A stretch of DNA of 41,104 bases from positions 1-41,104 of the forward strand of contig JACDDR010000027.1 of NCBI GenBank assembly GCA_013816895.1, written 5' to 3'. The position numbers and the translations under genes are program-made. Positions 7,235 through 17,343 of the stretch are shown here, piece after piece (within the stretch, counting starts at the first letter, position 1; every line of letters starts with the position of its first letter). Origin of the DNA: Bacteroidota bacterium. Lineage in GTDB: Bacteria > Bacteroidota > Bacteroidia > B-17B0 > Aurantibacillaceae. A model generated the notes under the pieces. The model worked only from the letters and a program-made list of their open reading frames with translations, did not search any database and was not told the DNA's origin.

Positions 7235-10200
7235 ATGACCAGCATAAGAAATTTAAGCGTTTTCCTGTTTTTTATATTTTCCTGTTCTACCCTGTTGTCG
7301 CAAAAAACCGCTATATATGTGGATAAGGACGCGCTCTACAAACAAGGACTTGAATTGTTTGACAAAAAGCAATACGTAAACGCGCAAAAGAATTTTACTG
7401 AATACATTTCTTCGGCTTCATCATCCCTTTTAAAAACAGACGCACAATACTACTCTTCGGCCTGTGCTATAGAGCTGTTTAATAAAGACGGTGAATGGTT
7501 GATGAAGCAATTCATTGAACAACACCCGGGCGATCAAAAAATTAATCAGGCACATTTTTATCTTGGAAAATCTAATTTCAGAAAGAAGAAGTATTCTGAA
7601 ACGCTAGAATTTCTTCAGAAAGTAGACATCTATAAATTAGATAAAGACCAGCTTGCCGAACTATATTTTAAGCGCGGTTACAGTTACTACGAAACCGGAA
7701 ACAACGAGAAGGCTAAAGCAGATCTTTATGAAATTAAAGATATAGATAACCGATACGCCAATCCTGCAAACTATTATTACTCACACATCTCTTATAAAGA
7801 AAAAAATTACGAGACGGCTATGGCCGGCTTTAAGCGCCTGGTGGGAAATGAAACCTTCGGAACGGTTGTGCCTTACTACATCACACAAATTTATTTTATT
7901 CAGGGCAAGTATGAGATTGTAACGAAGGAAGCTCCTGAGTTACTAAACGACAGCAACCATGTTCAGAAGGCGGACGAGATAAACCGGATGATCGGGGAGA
8001 GTTATTTTAATCTCAAGGACTATAACAATGCTCTTACCTTTTTGAAAAAAACAAACATGGGCAGCAATCCTGCGGGGAATTACGCGCTCGGGTATTGTTA
8101 TTACAAAACTGGCGACTGCAAAGAAGCGGTTTCTCATTTTGAAAAGGCTACTGAAGCAAAAGACTCGCTTTCGCAAAATGCCTGGTACCACATGGCTGAT
8201 TGTTACATTAAGACGGGAGCAAAACTTCAGGCCAAGAATGCCTATTATGGAGCATATCAAACGAATTTCGATAAAAAAATCACGGAAGACGCGCTTTTTG
8301 CGTTCGCGAAATTAAGTTATGAATTGGATTTTAGTCCGTATAACGAAGCCGTGAAAGCCTTTACAAAATATTTGAAGGAATACCCAACGTCCCCGCGTAA
8401 AGACGAAGTATATAATTTTTTAATCAATGTGTATTCTACCACTAAAAATTATGATCTCGCCATTAAAAGCATGGAGAGTATGGAGAGTATTGATCCTATT
8501 TTGAAAGTGACCTACCAGAAGCTGATTTATTTTCGTGGCGTTGAATATTTTAATAACAGCGATTTTGCTAATGCGGAAAAGCAATTTAAAAAGTCACTGA
8601 ATCAGAATTCCGATCTGAAGCTTAACGCCCTTTCGCAATACTGGTTGGGCGAGGTTAACTACAACCGAAAAGATTATACAACCGCTATTGAAAACTGGAA
8701 AAAGTTCCAGGTGATGGATGGCACTCTGCAGTTGAAGGAATATGATCTGAGCAATTACGCAATTGGTTACGCATACTTTCAACGAAAGGAAAGAGACAAG
8801 GACAATAAGAATGGTGATGATTACGCCAACGCGAACATATCTTTTCGAAAGTTTTTATTGTCCAAAAATAAAGAAGATGAAAATAAGGTAATTGACGCTC
8901 AGATCCGCACTGCCGACTGTTACTTTATGAATAATGATTTTATTCAGGCCGGCGAATATTACAGCAAAGCCATTGAAGCAAATAAAATGGACGTTGATTA
9001 TTCCTTATACCAGAAGGCACTATGTGACGGATTGAACAGGAAATATAATGAAAAAATAACTGAGTTAAAAAAAATAGAGTCGCGTTACCCCGCTTCAAAT
9101 TACATGAGCGCTTCGCTTAATGAAATTGCCGATACTTATTACAATAATTTAAAAGATGAAGAAAACGCTATTGTATATTATAACCGCATCTTAAAAAATT
9201 ATCCGCATTCTTCTTTCACTCCTAATTGTTACGCACAACTCGGAAATATTTTTTACGGACGCAAACAGGACGATAAGGCATTTGAATATTACGACAAGTT
9301 CGTGAAGATGGATAGCAAGAGTGACGCCGCTAAAGAAGTGCTTGAAGCAATCAAGAAGATCTTTACTGAAAAAGGAAAGATCGAGGAGATGGAAAAATAT
9401 TTCGCGGCAATTGGAAATCCTTTATCGGAAAATGAACTTGAAAAGACCACTTACCTAGCGGCGTACAAGGCCTATTACGAAGAAAAAAACTGTGATGTTG
9501 CGTTACTGCAATGGCAGGGTTACATTAGTAAATTTCCAAATGGGAAACACATCAGCGAAGCAGAGTTTAACTCCGCAGAATGTAATTACAGTAAGAGTAA
9601 TTTTGAGAAGGCCCTCACAGGCTACCTCTACGTTATTGGAAAAGAGCGCGGCTTGTATAGCGAAGTAGCGTATGCAAAGGCAGCCTACATTTATTATAAA
9701 GATAAAAAATACGCAGAGGCCCTGCCTTTGTTTCAGCAATTACAGGATATAGCGGAAACGCCTTCCAATAAAAGCGCTGGACGTTTCGGTGCCATGCGCT
9801 CTGCTTTTTATTTAAACCAGTTTGAAACCGCCCTTACTGAATGCACAAAAGTGTTGAGCACCGAAAAATTAAGTCCGCAACAATTAAGCGAAGCAAAATA
9901 CATCAAGGCCAAATCGCTGTACGAAACAAACAGGCTCGACGATGCCATGATCGAGTTCAAGGCCATTACAAAAACCGCTAAAAATATCACCGGCGCCGAA
10001 GCATATTATCACATTGCCATGATTCAGTTTAAAAAACAGGATTATAAGGAGGTTGAAAAAACAATTAACAAACTCATCAGTTATGAATACAGTAACGACG
10101 ACTGGAATAACAAGGGAATGATTTTATTGGCGGATCAGTACCTGGCAAAGGGAGATGAAGCCGATGCGCAGGTTATATTGGAAACTATAATTGACAGTAA

Positions 10201-10411
10201 GCCAAAACAGGAATACGTGGATGAAGCAAAAAAGCGCCTTGACGCTTTAAAAGCAAAACAAAACAATCAGCAGGCTTCGCCGCAAAATAAAGACATGAAA
10301 GTTGATTTTAATCAATCTAAAAAAGATGGCGATCTGTTTGATAAAATGTATAAGGAATACGAACAGAATAAGAGCGCGCCAACAAACACAACGGTAGAAC
10401 AACCAAAATAA
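7235..10411 (+). CDS. Large tetratricopeptide-repeat envelope protein
   Basis: A 1058-residue protein. The N-terminus has a hydrophobic export signal ('LSVFLFFIFSCSTLLSQ'), so it is periplasmic or envelope-bound; Cys17 could be a lipidation site, but the lipobox is poor. Almost the whole remainder is degenerate 34-residue TPR units, for example 'AQFHYLG..' style helices 'INQAHFYLGKSNFRKKKYSETL' and 'ALGYCYYKTGDCKEAVSHFEKA'. Many repeats resemble the outer-membrane-associated BamD/YbgF-type TPRs. The last roughly 60 residues are hydrophilic and Gln/Lys/Asn-rich. It is followed after 7 bp by an outer-membrane barrel gene. In Bacteroidota such TPR plus barrel pairs recur, which suggests one envelope complex. 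The function is unknown, and gliding or T9SS accessory roles are only a guess. Confidence 0.85.
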   Translation: MTSIRNLSVFLFFIFSCSTLLSQKTAIYVDKDALYKQGLELFDKKQYVNAQKNFTEYISSASSSLLKTDAQYYSSACAIELFNKDGEWLMKQFIEQHPGDQKINQAHFYLGKSNFRKKKYSETLEFLQKVDIYKLDKDQLAELYFKRGYSYYETGNNEKAKADLYEIKDIDNRYANPANYYYSHISYKEKNYETAMAGFKRLVGNETFGTVVPYYITQIYFIQGKYEIVTKEAPELLNDSNHVQKADEINRMIGESYFNLKDYNNALTFLKKTNMGSNPAGNYALGYCYYKTGDCKEAVSHFEKATEAKDSLSQNAWYHMADCYIKTGAKLQAKNAYYGAYQTNFDKKITEDALFAFAKLSYELDFSPYNEAVKAFTKYLKEYPTSPRKDEVYNFLINVYSTTKNYDLAIKSMESMESIDPILKVTYQKLIYFRGVEYFNNSDFANAEKQFKKSLNQNSDLKLNALSQYWLGEVNYNRKDYTTAIENWKKFQVMDGTLQLKEYDLSNYAIGYAYFQRKERDKDNKNGDDYANANISFRKFLLSKNKEDENKVIDAQIRTADCYFMNNDFIQAGEYYSKAIEANKMDVDYSLYQKALCDGLNRKYNEKITELKKIESRYPASNYMSASLNEIADTYYNNLKDEENAIVYYNRILKNYPHSSFTPNCYAQLGNIFYGRKQDDKAFEYYDKFVKMDSKSDAAKEVLEAIKKIFTEKGKIEEMEKYFAAIGNPLSENELEKTTYLAAYKAYYEEKNCDVALLQWQGYISKFPNGKHISEAEFNSAECNYSKSNFEKALTGYLYVIGKERGLYSEVAYAKAAYIYYKDKKYAEALPLFQQLQDIAETPSNKSAGRFGAMRSAFYLNQFETALTECTKVLSTEKLSPQQLSEAKYIKAKSLYETNRLDDAMIEFKAITKTAKNITGAEAYYHIAMIQFKKQDYKEVEKTINKLISYEYSNDDWNNKGMILLADQYLAKGDEADAQVILETIIDSKPKQEYVDEAKKRLDALKAKQNNQQASPQNKDMKVDFNQSKKDGDLFDKMYKEYEQNKSAPTNTTVEQPK

Positions 10412-10418
10412 AGCATTC

Positions 10419-12158
10419 ATGAATTCAATAGATCTGGTACAAGATATCTGTCCTGCAAAACCCGCTTCCGCTTCAAAAAAGCTCAAGCGCAAGGTAGAAT
10501 GGATTTTAATTTTAATGCTACTGCTGGGGTATGTAGCGGTTTCTTTAGGGCAATCAGGAACCGACATCAGCTTTAGCGCCAAGAGCGGTTTCGTTCCAAC
10601 CATTAAAGATGCTATTAAGTTTGCTGATCTTCCTGAGATAAAAGATACTGTAAAAAGGATTGACAATGTAAAATACGGAATCGCAAGCGCCCCCATGTTT
10701 CCAAAGTATGAGGCCCAGCCTATTACGGCTGCTAAAATGCAAAACGAACCTCTTCCAAAACTTTATCACTCTCTTCTGAAAGTGGGTTACGGTCCGCTTT
10801 ACAACATGCCTTATGGTGAATTCTGGATTGGCAACACGCGAAGCAGAGATGTAAGCTATGGCGCACACCTGAAACATTTTTCAAGCACCACTCATCTTAA
10901 AGATGTTGGGTATGGAGGGTTCAGCGATAACTTAATTAGTGTTTTCGGCAAAAAAATGTATAAGAAACATTCGCTAAAAGGGGATTTCAATTATGAAAGA
11001 AATGTTGTGCATTACTATGGGTACGATACTTCCATTAATCACATAAAAGACAATAACTATACGAAACAGCGGTACCAGTTATTTGAGCCTAAACTTCAGC
11101 TTACCAGTCATTATACCGACAGTACGCACATGAACCATGACATTAAGCTTGCTTATTACAATTTTCAGAACTTAAACCGTGAAGAAGAAAATAACATCAA
11201 GCTGAATGCGAACGGCAATATGTTTATCAATAAAGAAAAGCTGAATATTAATTTCCTTACAGATTTTTATAACCACCGCCAAAGCAATGATACGGTTAAC
11301 GATCTGATATTAACCATTAATCCCTCCTTTGAAGCGCACGGAGACAAATGGCACGCGGATGTGGGCCTTGGCGCTACCATTGATAATTTTAAAAAGTCTA
11401 CACGCTTTTATTTTTATCCGCAGCTTAACGTAAACTATGATATCTACGAGAACATGATCGTTCCCTATGCGGGTATAAACGGGGGTCTTATTAAAAATAG
11501 TTTCAGGAGTCTGAGCCGCGAAAATCCTTTCGTTGATACAACCATTCGTTATGCCAACACCAATAACAAATACAATGCTTTTGTAGGGTTAAGAGGGAAT
11601 CTGAGCAGCAATACTTCCTACGACGCAAAAGTAAGTTACGGTCAGTACGACAGCATGCATTATTACGTAGTGGATTACAATGGCCCGAATCAATTGTATA
11701 ATCATTTCAACGTGCTCTATGATAATACTTCACTGGTAACAGTTAGCGGACAATTAAAATACCAGCTGAAAGAAAAAATAAATCTTATCGCAAAAGGAAA
11801 TTATTATCTCTATAAACCAAAAAATCTTACTCGCGCATATCATAAGCCGGACTATGATCTGACCTTTTCCGGAATCTATAATCTTCAAAGTAAAATAATT
11901 TTAAGGGCTGACCTAGTATTTATGGGCAAACAATGGGCCCTCACGCAGGTTACCGATACTGCCGGGAATGCAGTTCTAAAGCCAAAGCAGCTAAAGGGAT
12001 ACGCGGATATTAACCTGGAAGTGGAATATCGCTACACCAAAATGCTTAGCTTTTTTGTAAGATTTAACAACATTGCAAATCAACGGTACTATCGCTGGGA
12101 ACGCTATCCCAGTCAGCGCTTTAACGGCATGATCGGGTTGACGTTTGTTCCTTTTTAA
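10419..12158 (+). CDS. Outer-membrane beta-barrel protein (TonB-receptor-like, no plug seen)
   Basis: A 579-residue protein with an N-terminal signal/anchor region that has an unusually long basic lead ('KKLKRKVEWILILMLLLGYVAVSLGQ'). About 80 residues of linker follow, then a long run of alternating amphipathic strands rich in Tyr, Asn and Gly. It ends in 'NGMIGLTFVPF', with the terminal Phe typical of barrel proteins inserted by Bam. Strand patterns resemble TonB-dependent receptor barrels, but no plug domain or TonB box was recognised, so it is probably not a full transporter. It starts 7 bp after the TPR gene, and the two are most likely translated from one mRNA. The stop lies 64 bp before feoA. 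The specific function is unknown. Confidence 0.75.
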   Translation: MNSIDLVQDICPAKPASASKKLKRKVEWILILMLLLGYVAVSLGQSGTDISFSAKSGFVPTIKDAIKFADLPEIKDTVKRIDNVKYGIASAPMFPKYEAQPITAAKMQNEPLPKLYHSLLKVGYGPLYNMPYGEFWIGNTRSRDVSYGAHLKHFSSTTHLKDVGYGGFSDNLISVFGKKMYKKHSLKGDFNYERNVVHYYGYDTSINHIKDNNYTKQRYQLFEPKLQLTSHYTDSTHMNHDIKLAYYNFQNLNREEENNIKLNANGNMFINKEKLNINFLTDFYNHRQSNDTVNDLILTINPSFEAHGDKWHADVGLGATIDNFKKSTRFYFYPQLNVNYDIYENMIVPYAGINGGLIKNSFRSLSRENPFVDTTIRYANTNNKYNAFVGLRGNLSSNTSYDAKVSYGQYDSMHYYVVDYNGPNQLYNHFNVLYDNTSLVTVSGQLKYQLKEKINLIAKGNYYLYKPKNLTRAYHKPDYDLTFSGIYNLQSKIILRADLVFMGKQWALTQVTDTAGNAVLKPKQLKGYADINLEVEYRYTKMLSFFVRFNNIANQRYYRWERYPSQRFNGMIGLTFVPF

Positions 12159-12205
12159 TCCTTTCATACCCTATTTGTGGTATTTATGCAAAGAGGCAAA
12201 AAGAG

Positions 12206-12213
12206 TAACTTTA
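12206..12213 (+). promoter_or_regulatory. Possible -7 element (TAACTTTA) before feoA
   Basis: TAACTTTA begins 17 nt before the feoA ATG at 12223. The same octamer precedes gpsA (18037-18044). It fits TAnnTTTR. No Fur box or -33 motif could be recognised with confidence. Confidence 0.25.
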
Positions 12214-12222
12214 AAGTGTATT

Positions 12223-12450
12223 ATGAGAACCCTCGCTAAATTGCAAAAAGGTCAGCAAGCCATTATAAGAGCTTTTACCAACAAAGCATTAAGCTATAAA
12301 CTTATTGAGATGGGTTGTTTACCCGGCGAACGCATTACCCTTTCAAAAATCGCGCCGCTTGGAGGCCCCGTGGCTATTCATGTAGCGGGGTATGAACTCA
12401 GTCTTCGTAGGGAAGAAGCCGCCGCCGTTATGGTGGAACTGGTTGCATAA
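12223..12450 (+). CDS. feoA: Ferrous iron transport protein A
   Basis: A 75-residue SH3-like FeoA protein, standard length. The ORF track begins at 12145, but that lies inside the previous gene; the ATG at 12223 gives a protein starting 'MRTLAKLQKGQQAII'. The pattern 'YKLIEMGCLPGERITL' followed by 'GGPVAIHVAGYELSLRREEA' is diagnostic of FeoA. It is a small cytoplasmic partner of the FeoB Fe(II) channel and is thought to regulate it. feoB follows after 5 bp, so the two are certainly co-translated. The operon probably has its own promoter in the 64-bp gap (TAACTTTA motif), as iron genes usually do, but no Fur operator could be identified. Confidence 0.95.
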   Translation: MRTLAKLQKGQQAIIRAFTNKALSYKLIEMGCLPGERITLSKIAPLGGPVAIHVAGYELSLRREEAAAVMVELVA

Positions 12451-12455
12451 ATTCT

Positions 12456-14474
12456 TTGTCACAAAACACAAATACCAAGCTTAGGGTTGCCTTAATAGGA
12501 AATCCAAACGCAGGTAAATCCAGCCTTTTTAATTCGCTTACCGGCCTAAAACAAAAAACAGGAAATTATTCCGGTGTTACGGTTGATAAACACGAAGGCC
12601 AGACCGTTTTTCAGGAGAATCAGATTACCTATTCACTTTCTGTTGTAGATCTTCCCGGCACATACAGCCTTTTCGCCAAAACACCAGATGAAAAAATTGC
12701 CTGCGAATTTTTAATAAACAACAGGGAAGAAATTGACGTATTGATAATTGTTGTAGACGCGACTAACCTCAAGAGAAATCTCTTGCTGGCCAGCCAGGCT
12801 ATTGATTTAAAATATAAAACAGTACTGGCTCTTAATATGTTTGATGAGGCCGAAAAGCAAAACATTAAGATAGATATCAATGGACTGGAAAGCGTTTTGG
12901 GCGTTGAAGTCATTCCAACTGATTCGCGCCATCAGGGAGGAATATCAGATCTCAAAAGGGCTATAACCCGTGCGAAAGTAAGCGACAGTTTTTTTTATGA
13001 TATCAGTTTCCTGCAGAAAAATAATAAGTTCAATTATGAGGAATACCTTCATACGGTATCGCCCGGCAATAGTGAGGACATCAATTCAGACCAGTTATAC
13101 CGGTTTAACACTATCAATTACATTGTCACCAAATTTGTAAAAACCCCGAAGCAGCTATCCATAAAAGAAGCAACTTCGCGTATCGATGCCATCACCACTC
13201 ACCGCGTATTTGGTTATGTGTTTCTGCTGCTGATTTTATTCCTGGTGTTTCAATTCATATTTTTTGTTGCCGAATATCCCATGAGCTGGATCGAGGGCGT
13301 GTTTATGCAGACCCAGAATTTTATTTCGCAAAATCTTCCGAAAGGGCAGTTGAACGATTTATTTACGGGTGGTATCCTTGCTGGTATCGGTGGGGTGGTG
13401 ATGTTCATCCCCCAGATCGCGCTCCTGTTTCTGTTTATCGGGATACTCGAAGACTCAGGCTACATGGCACGAGCCAGTTTTATAATGGACAAGTTGATGC
13501 GCAGATTCGGGCTAAACGGTAAATCGGTAATTCCCCTTATCAGCGGCACAGCCTGCGCGGTACCCTCCATCATGGCTACAAGAACCATCGGCAGTTATAA
13601 AGAACGACTTATAACGGTCTTCGTTTTGCCGCTCATGAGTTGCTCAGCCCGCCTCCCTGTTTATACGCTTATCATCGCCTTGGTATATCCCGACAATTCT
13701 TTTCTGGGTGTTTTTAATGTTAAGGGCCTGGTGCTTCTGGCCATGTACCTGCTTGGGTTTTTTGCCACTTTAGCAACCGCCTTTGTCATGCAAAAACTCA
13801 TTAAAGTTAAAGAGACTTCTTTCTTTGTAATGGAACTACCGGTGTATCGCTGGCCGCAAGCAAAAAACATAGCCATTCTTGTCATCAATAAATTGAAGGT
13901 GTTTGTTCTTGATGCCGGAAAAATAATCCTCGCGATTTCAATTATCCTCTGGTTTTTAAGTTCACATGGTCCGGGTAAAAAGTTCGAAGAAATATCATCA
14001 GAAATAGGACGAGCGGAAAGTAGCTCCTCCGGGGTAAGCAAAGAAAGTATCCGTCAGCTAAGAACCCGGCAACTCGAATACTCTTACGTAGGGCGACTAG
14101 GTCATTTTATTGAGCCTGTTATAAAGCCCTTGGGTTTCGACTGGAAAATAGGCATCGCGCTTATCACCTCATTTGCTGCAAGGGAAGTGTTTGTTGGAAC
14201 AATGGCAACTATTTACGGTGTTAACCAGGAGGATGAAAACACGTCCATAAAAAAAAATCTGCAGAATGAGAAAAACAGTTCCGGCGGGCCAATGTATACT
14301 ATGGCGGTCTGCTGGTCATTACTACTGTTCTACGCGTTTGCGCTGCAATGCATGAGTACTATTGCAACCGTAAAACGCGAAACACATTCCTGGAAGTGGC
14401 CCATTGCCCAATTGATTTTCATGACAGCACTTGCTTATCTATCGTCCTTTTGCGCTTACCAGGCACTTTCTTAA
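12456..14474 (+). CDS. feoB: Ferrous iron transport protein B
   Basis: A 672-residue FeoB. The N-terminal GTPase has G1 'GNPNAGKSS' (residues 15-23), G3 'DLPGTYSL' and G4 'NMFD'. A helical spacer is followed by two Gate/nucleoside-recognition membrane halves. The diagnostic 'GYMARASFIMDKLM' and 'SGTACAVPSIMATRTI' are present, with the conserved pore Cys region 'LMSCSARLPVY' and the C-terminal 'AAREVFVGTMATIYG'. It imports Fe(II) across the inner membrane. The start is TTG at 12456, only 5 nt after the feoA stop; no ATG is nearby and the GTPase begins at once, so TTG is well supported. The gene is intact with no missing motifs. Confidence 0.96.
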   Translation: MSQNTNTKLRVALIGNPNAGKSSLFNSLTGLKQKTGNYSGVTVDKHEGQTVFQENQITYSLSVVDLPGTYSLFAKTPDEKIACEFLINNREEIDVLIIVVDATNLKRNLLLASQAIDLKYKTVLALNMFDEAEKQNIKIDINGLESVLGVEVIPTDSRHQGGISDLKRAITRAKVSDSFFYDISFLQKNNKFNYEEYLHTVSPGNSEDINSDQLYRFNTINYIVTKFVKTPKQLSIKEATSRIDAITTHRVFGYVFLLLILFLVFQFIFFVAEYPMSWIEGVFMQTQNFISQNLPKGQLNDLFTGGILAGIGGVVMFIPQIALLFLFIGILEDSGYMARASFIMDKLMRRFGLNGKSVIPLISGTACAVPSIMATRTIGSYKERLITVFVLPLMSCSARLPVYTLIIALVYPDNSFLGVFNVKGLVLLAMYLLGFFATLATAFVMQKLIKVKETSFFVMELPVYRWPQAKNIAILVINKLKVFVLDAGKIILAISIILWFLSSHGPGKKFEEISSEIGRAESSSSGVSKESIRQLRTRQLEYSYVGRLGHFIEPVIKPLGFDWKIGIALITSFAAREVFVGTMATIYGVNQEDENTSIKKNLQNEKNSSGGPMYTMAVCWSLLLFYAFALQCMSTIATVKRETHSWKWPIAQLIFMTALAYLSSFCAYQALS

Positions 14475-14593
14475 TTTTTATTAAATCGAATTTCTTCGTT
14501 TATCATCAATATTTTCCTTTGGCCAAATTGTAGGTTTAATTTTTTGGTTTTCAATAAATTAATGGCATTTTTGTGCTCTTAAAAAACACATAG

Positions 14594-17275
14594 ATGATCA
14601 CCCGTATAACAATCGCGATTGCTGCCCTTACTTTTTTTACTGCTACCTGTACCCCAAAAAAGAAAGTAGTAAAAACAACTATCGAAGAACCAGCCATTAC
14701 ACTTGATACCATTAACGTAATGGCCAATCCAACCATCGTTAAAGAAACGTACAGGGCGTCCAATCCAAAGCTTCACGATCTTATCCATACCAGGCTCGAT
14801 GTGAGTTTTGACTGGGCCAACAGTCGCCTTAATGGAAAGGCCACTATTCGCTTGAAACCTCATTTTTATCCTACACGTACGTTATATCTTAATGCCAGGG
14901 GCATGGATATTAAAAGCGTTACCGTTATGGAAGTGGGCGTTTTTCCAATCAATAAAAAAGTGGGAACTAAAATAATCGATTCCGGAGTAGAAGAAAAAAC
15001 AACAGTGGTTGCCGGAAGCTCCTATAAATACGAAAACGATTCTCTTAAAATAGATCTTGGTCGCGTAGTTCCTGGCAATGAGCCTTACTATGTTTCTATT
15101 GAATACACTGCAAAGCCAAACGAATTAAAATCGGGAGGAAGTAACGCTATCAGCAGCGACAAAGGTCTTTATTTTATTAATCCAACAGGTGAGAATACTT
15201 ATAAAATGCCTCAGATCTGGACCCAGGGAGAGACACAGTCTAATTCCGCCTGGTTTCCTACAATTGATAGTCCGAACGCGAAAACTACGCAGGAAATATT
15301 TATGACGGTGGGTGAAAAATACACCACGCTGTCTAACGGTTTGCTTGTTGACACTAAAAAAAATGCCGACGGAACAAAAACCGATCATTGGAAAATGGAT
15401 GAGGCTCACGCACCTTACCTTGCCATGATGGCTGTGGGAATGTTTAAAAAAGTAGTGGGCGAACCATGGAACGGTAAAGAGGTTAGTTATTACGTTGAGA
15501 AAGAATATGAGCCGCATGCAAAAGGTATTTTTGGGGACACCAAAGAAATGATTGATTTTTACTCCACACGTTTAGGGGTGCCCTATGCCTGGCCAAAATA
15601 CGCGCAGATCGCGGTACGTGACTATGTAAGCGGGGCGATGGAAAATACAAGCGCAACTCTGCACGGTGATTTTGCTGTTTATCAAACAACACGCGAAATG
15701 ATTGACGGTAAAAAAGGAGAAGATATTATTGCGCACGAATTATTTCACCAATGGTTTGGCGACCTTGTTACCAGCGAGAGCTGGAGTAATCTGCCGCTGA
15801 ATGAGAGTTTTGCTACCTACGGTGAATACATGTGGGAAGAATTTAAAAATGGCCGTGATGCTGCCGATCAGCACCACTACCAAAGCAAGCAGGGGTACAT
15901 GGGCTCAACAAAAGAAGTAAACCTTATTCGTTTTAATTATGAAGAGCGTGAAGACATGTTTGATGCTTTCAGCTACAACAAGGGCGGGCAGGTGCTACAC
16001 ATGCTACGCAAAGCGGTAGGAGACGACGCGTTTTTTGCATCACTTAAAAACTATCTCGAAACAAATAAATTTAAAAGTGCCGAAATCCATAATCTCCGTC
16101 TTGCTTTTGAAGAGGTAACCGGAGAGGACATGAACTGGTTCTTTAATCAATGGTTCCTTAACAAAGGCCGTCCGCGGTTAAAAGTAAAACAGAAATATAA
16201 TGCTTCGGCGGGTCTGGTAGAGTTGGAGGTAGAGCAAACTCAGGATCTTTCAAAATATCCTTTGTATAAGTTGCCGGTTGATATAGATATCTATGTTAAC
16301 GGAAAAGCGGATAGAACGAGGATATGGATTACAGAAGCAAAACAAACGTTTACGTTAAAAGCCGGCGGAGAACCGCAGTTGGTTAATTTCGATGCGGAAC
16401 GCCAGTTGCTTTGTAACCTTGATTATTCAAAAACCTCGAACGAATATATTTTTCAATACAAAAATGCTCCTTTGTATGAAGACCGTTTAGAAGCACTGCA
16501 AAAGCTGGACGATAAAATGTCAGACGCCGCTACCTGGGCGTTATTTAAGGAGGCGGCAACGAATGACAAATTTGCCGGGATGCGAAGTTATGCTATTGGA
16601 AAATTAACTTCAGCGCCGCAGGATAAAATGCCGGAAGTAAAACAAACACTTTTAAATATTTACGCCAATGATAAAAAAACCAAGATCCGTGCAAAAGCGT
16701 TGAGTATCCTGAATAAGAAATTTGAAAAGGATGCTGATGTGCTCGAATTGAACAATAAAGCCCTGGGCGAGGCATCGTACGCTATCTGTGGCGAGGCGCT
16801 TGAAGCCATCGCAAAAAATGATCCGAAAATGGGCATGGAAAAAGCGAAAGGATTTGAAACTGAAACAGGAAAAGATGTTATTTTTCCGATCGCTGATCTG
16901 TATTCAAATCACGGTACGGAAGCGCAGATTCCTTTCTTCCAGAACAATTTAAAATATATGACTGGTTTTGAGATCAGCGGCTTCATTGGGATGTACGCGA
17001 AACTAGCGAAACGCTTGTCCAATTCGGCCGATGCAATGATAGTAGCTAAAGATCTTGAAACACTTTCTAAAGGCGCTAACCGATTTACAAAATATGGCGC
17101 GGTAAAAGGAATCCGTGACATAGCTGCAGCGTGGGAAGGAAAGGAAAAAGCCCTTAAGGCGAAGATAGAAGCAGCTAAAGTAGAGAAAAAGGACACTTCA
17201 GCGTTTGAAAAAGAGCTGGGTGAAGCAACCGAGATGAAAGATGCTGTTACGAAAATGTATAACAGTGTAAAATAA
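14594..17275 (+). CDS. M1 family metallopeptidase (aminopeptidase N-like), exported
   Basis: An 893-residue zinc aminopeptidase. A hydrophobic N-terminus ending in 'FFTATCTPKKK' looks like a lipoprotein or export signal; the lipobox is loose. The exopeptidase motif 'GAMEN' is at residues 347-351, the zinc site 'HELFHQW' has His381, Glu382 and His385, and the third ligand Glu sits in 'LNESFATYGEY'. The C-terminal third ('EDRLEALQKLDDKMSD' onward) is a helical, HEAT-like region common in Bacteroidota M1 enzymes. It should trim N-terminal residues from peptides in the periplasm or at the envelope, feeding peptide nutrition. It is monocistronic, with a 119-bp upstream gap and a strong intrinsic terminator 27 bp after the stop. 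Confidence 0.93.
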   Translation: MITRITIAIAALTFFTATCTPKKKVVKTTIEEPAITLDTINVMANPTIVKETYRASNPKLHDLIHTRLDVSFDWANSRLNGKATIRLKPHFYPTRTLYLNARGMDIKSVTVMEVGVFPINKKVGTKIIDSGVEEKTTVVAGSSYKYENDSLKIDLGRVVPGNEPYYVSIEYTAKPNELKSGGSNAISSDKGLYFINPTGENTYKMPQIWTQGETQSNSAWFPTIDSPNAKTTQEIFMTVGEKYTTLSNGLLVDTKKNADGTKTDHWKMDEAHAPYLAMMAVGMFKKVVGEPWNGKEVSYYVEKEYEPHAKGIFGDTKEMIDFYSTRLGVPYAWPKYAQIAVRDYVSGAMENTSATLHGDFAVYQTTREMIDGKKGEDIIAHELFHQWFGDLVTSESWSNLPLNESFATYGEYMWEEFKNGRDAADQHHYQSKQGYMGSTKEVNLIRFNYEEREDMFDAFSYNKGGQVLHMLRKAVGDDAFFASLKNYLETNKFKSAEIHNLRLAFEEVTGEDMNWFFNQWFLNKGRPRLKVKQKYNASAGLVELEVEQTQDLSKYPLYKLPVDIDIYVNGKADRTRIWITEAKQTFTLKAGGEPQLVNFDAERQLLCNLDYSKTSNEYIFQYKNAPLYEDRLEALQKLDDKMSDAATWALFKEAATNDKFAGMRSYAIGKLTSAPQDKMPEVKQTLLNIYANDKKTKIRAKALSILNKKFEKDADVLELNNKALGEASYAICGEALEAIAKNDPKMGMEKAKGFETETGKDVIFPIADLYSNHGTEAQIPFFQNNLKYMTGFEISGFIGMYAKLAKRLSNSADAMIVAKDLETLSKGANRFTKYGAVKGIRDIAAAWEGKEKALKAKIEAAKVEKKDTSAFEKELGEATEMKDAVTKMYNSVK

Positions 17276-17302
17276 TTTATAAAACTATTTTTTTAATTTT
17301 AT

Positions 17303-17331
17303 GGGCGCATTAATTGCGCCCTTTTTATTTT
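17303..17331 (+). terminator. Intrinsic terminator after the M1 aminopeptidase gene
   Basis: A perfect 7-bp GC-rich stem, GGGCGCA / TGCGCCC, with a 5-nt loop (TTAAT), followed directly by TTTTTATTTT. It starts 27 bp after the stop at 17275 and ends 12 bp before the exonuclease ATG at 17344. The next operon therefore needs a promoter within or downstream of this hairpin, or relies on read-through. Confidence 0.88.
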
Positions 17332-17343
17332 AAAACCATTAAG

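Noticed and set aside
10247-10696. 149-codon minus-strand ORF
   Set aside because: It lies antisense to the TPR and barrel genes across their junction and is a shadow of them.
12166-12183. Small hairpin ATACC/GGTAT before feoA
   Set aside because: A five-pair AT-containing stem without a T-tract is too weak to call a terminator or iron regulatory element.
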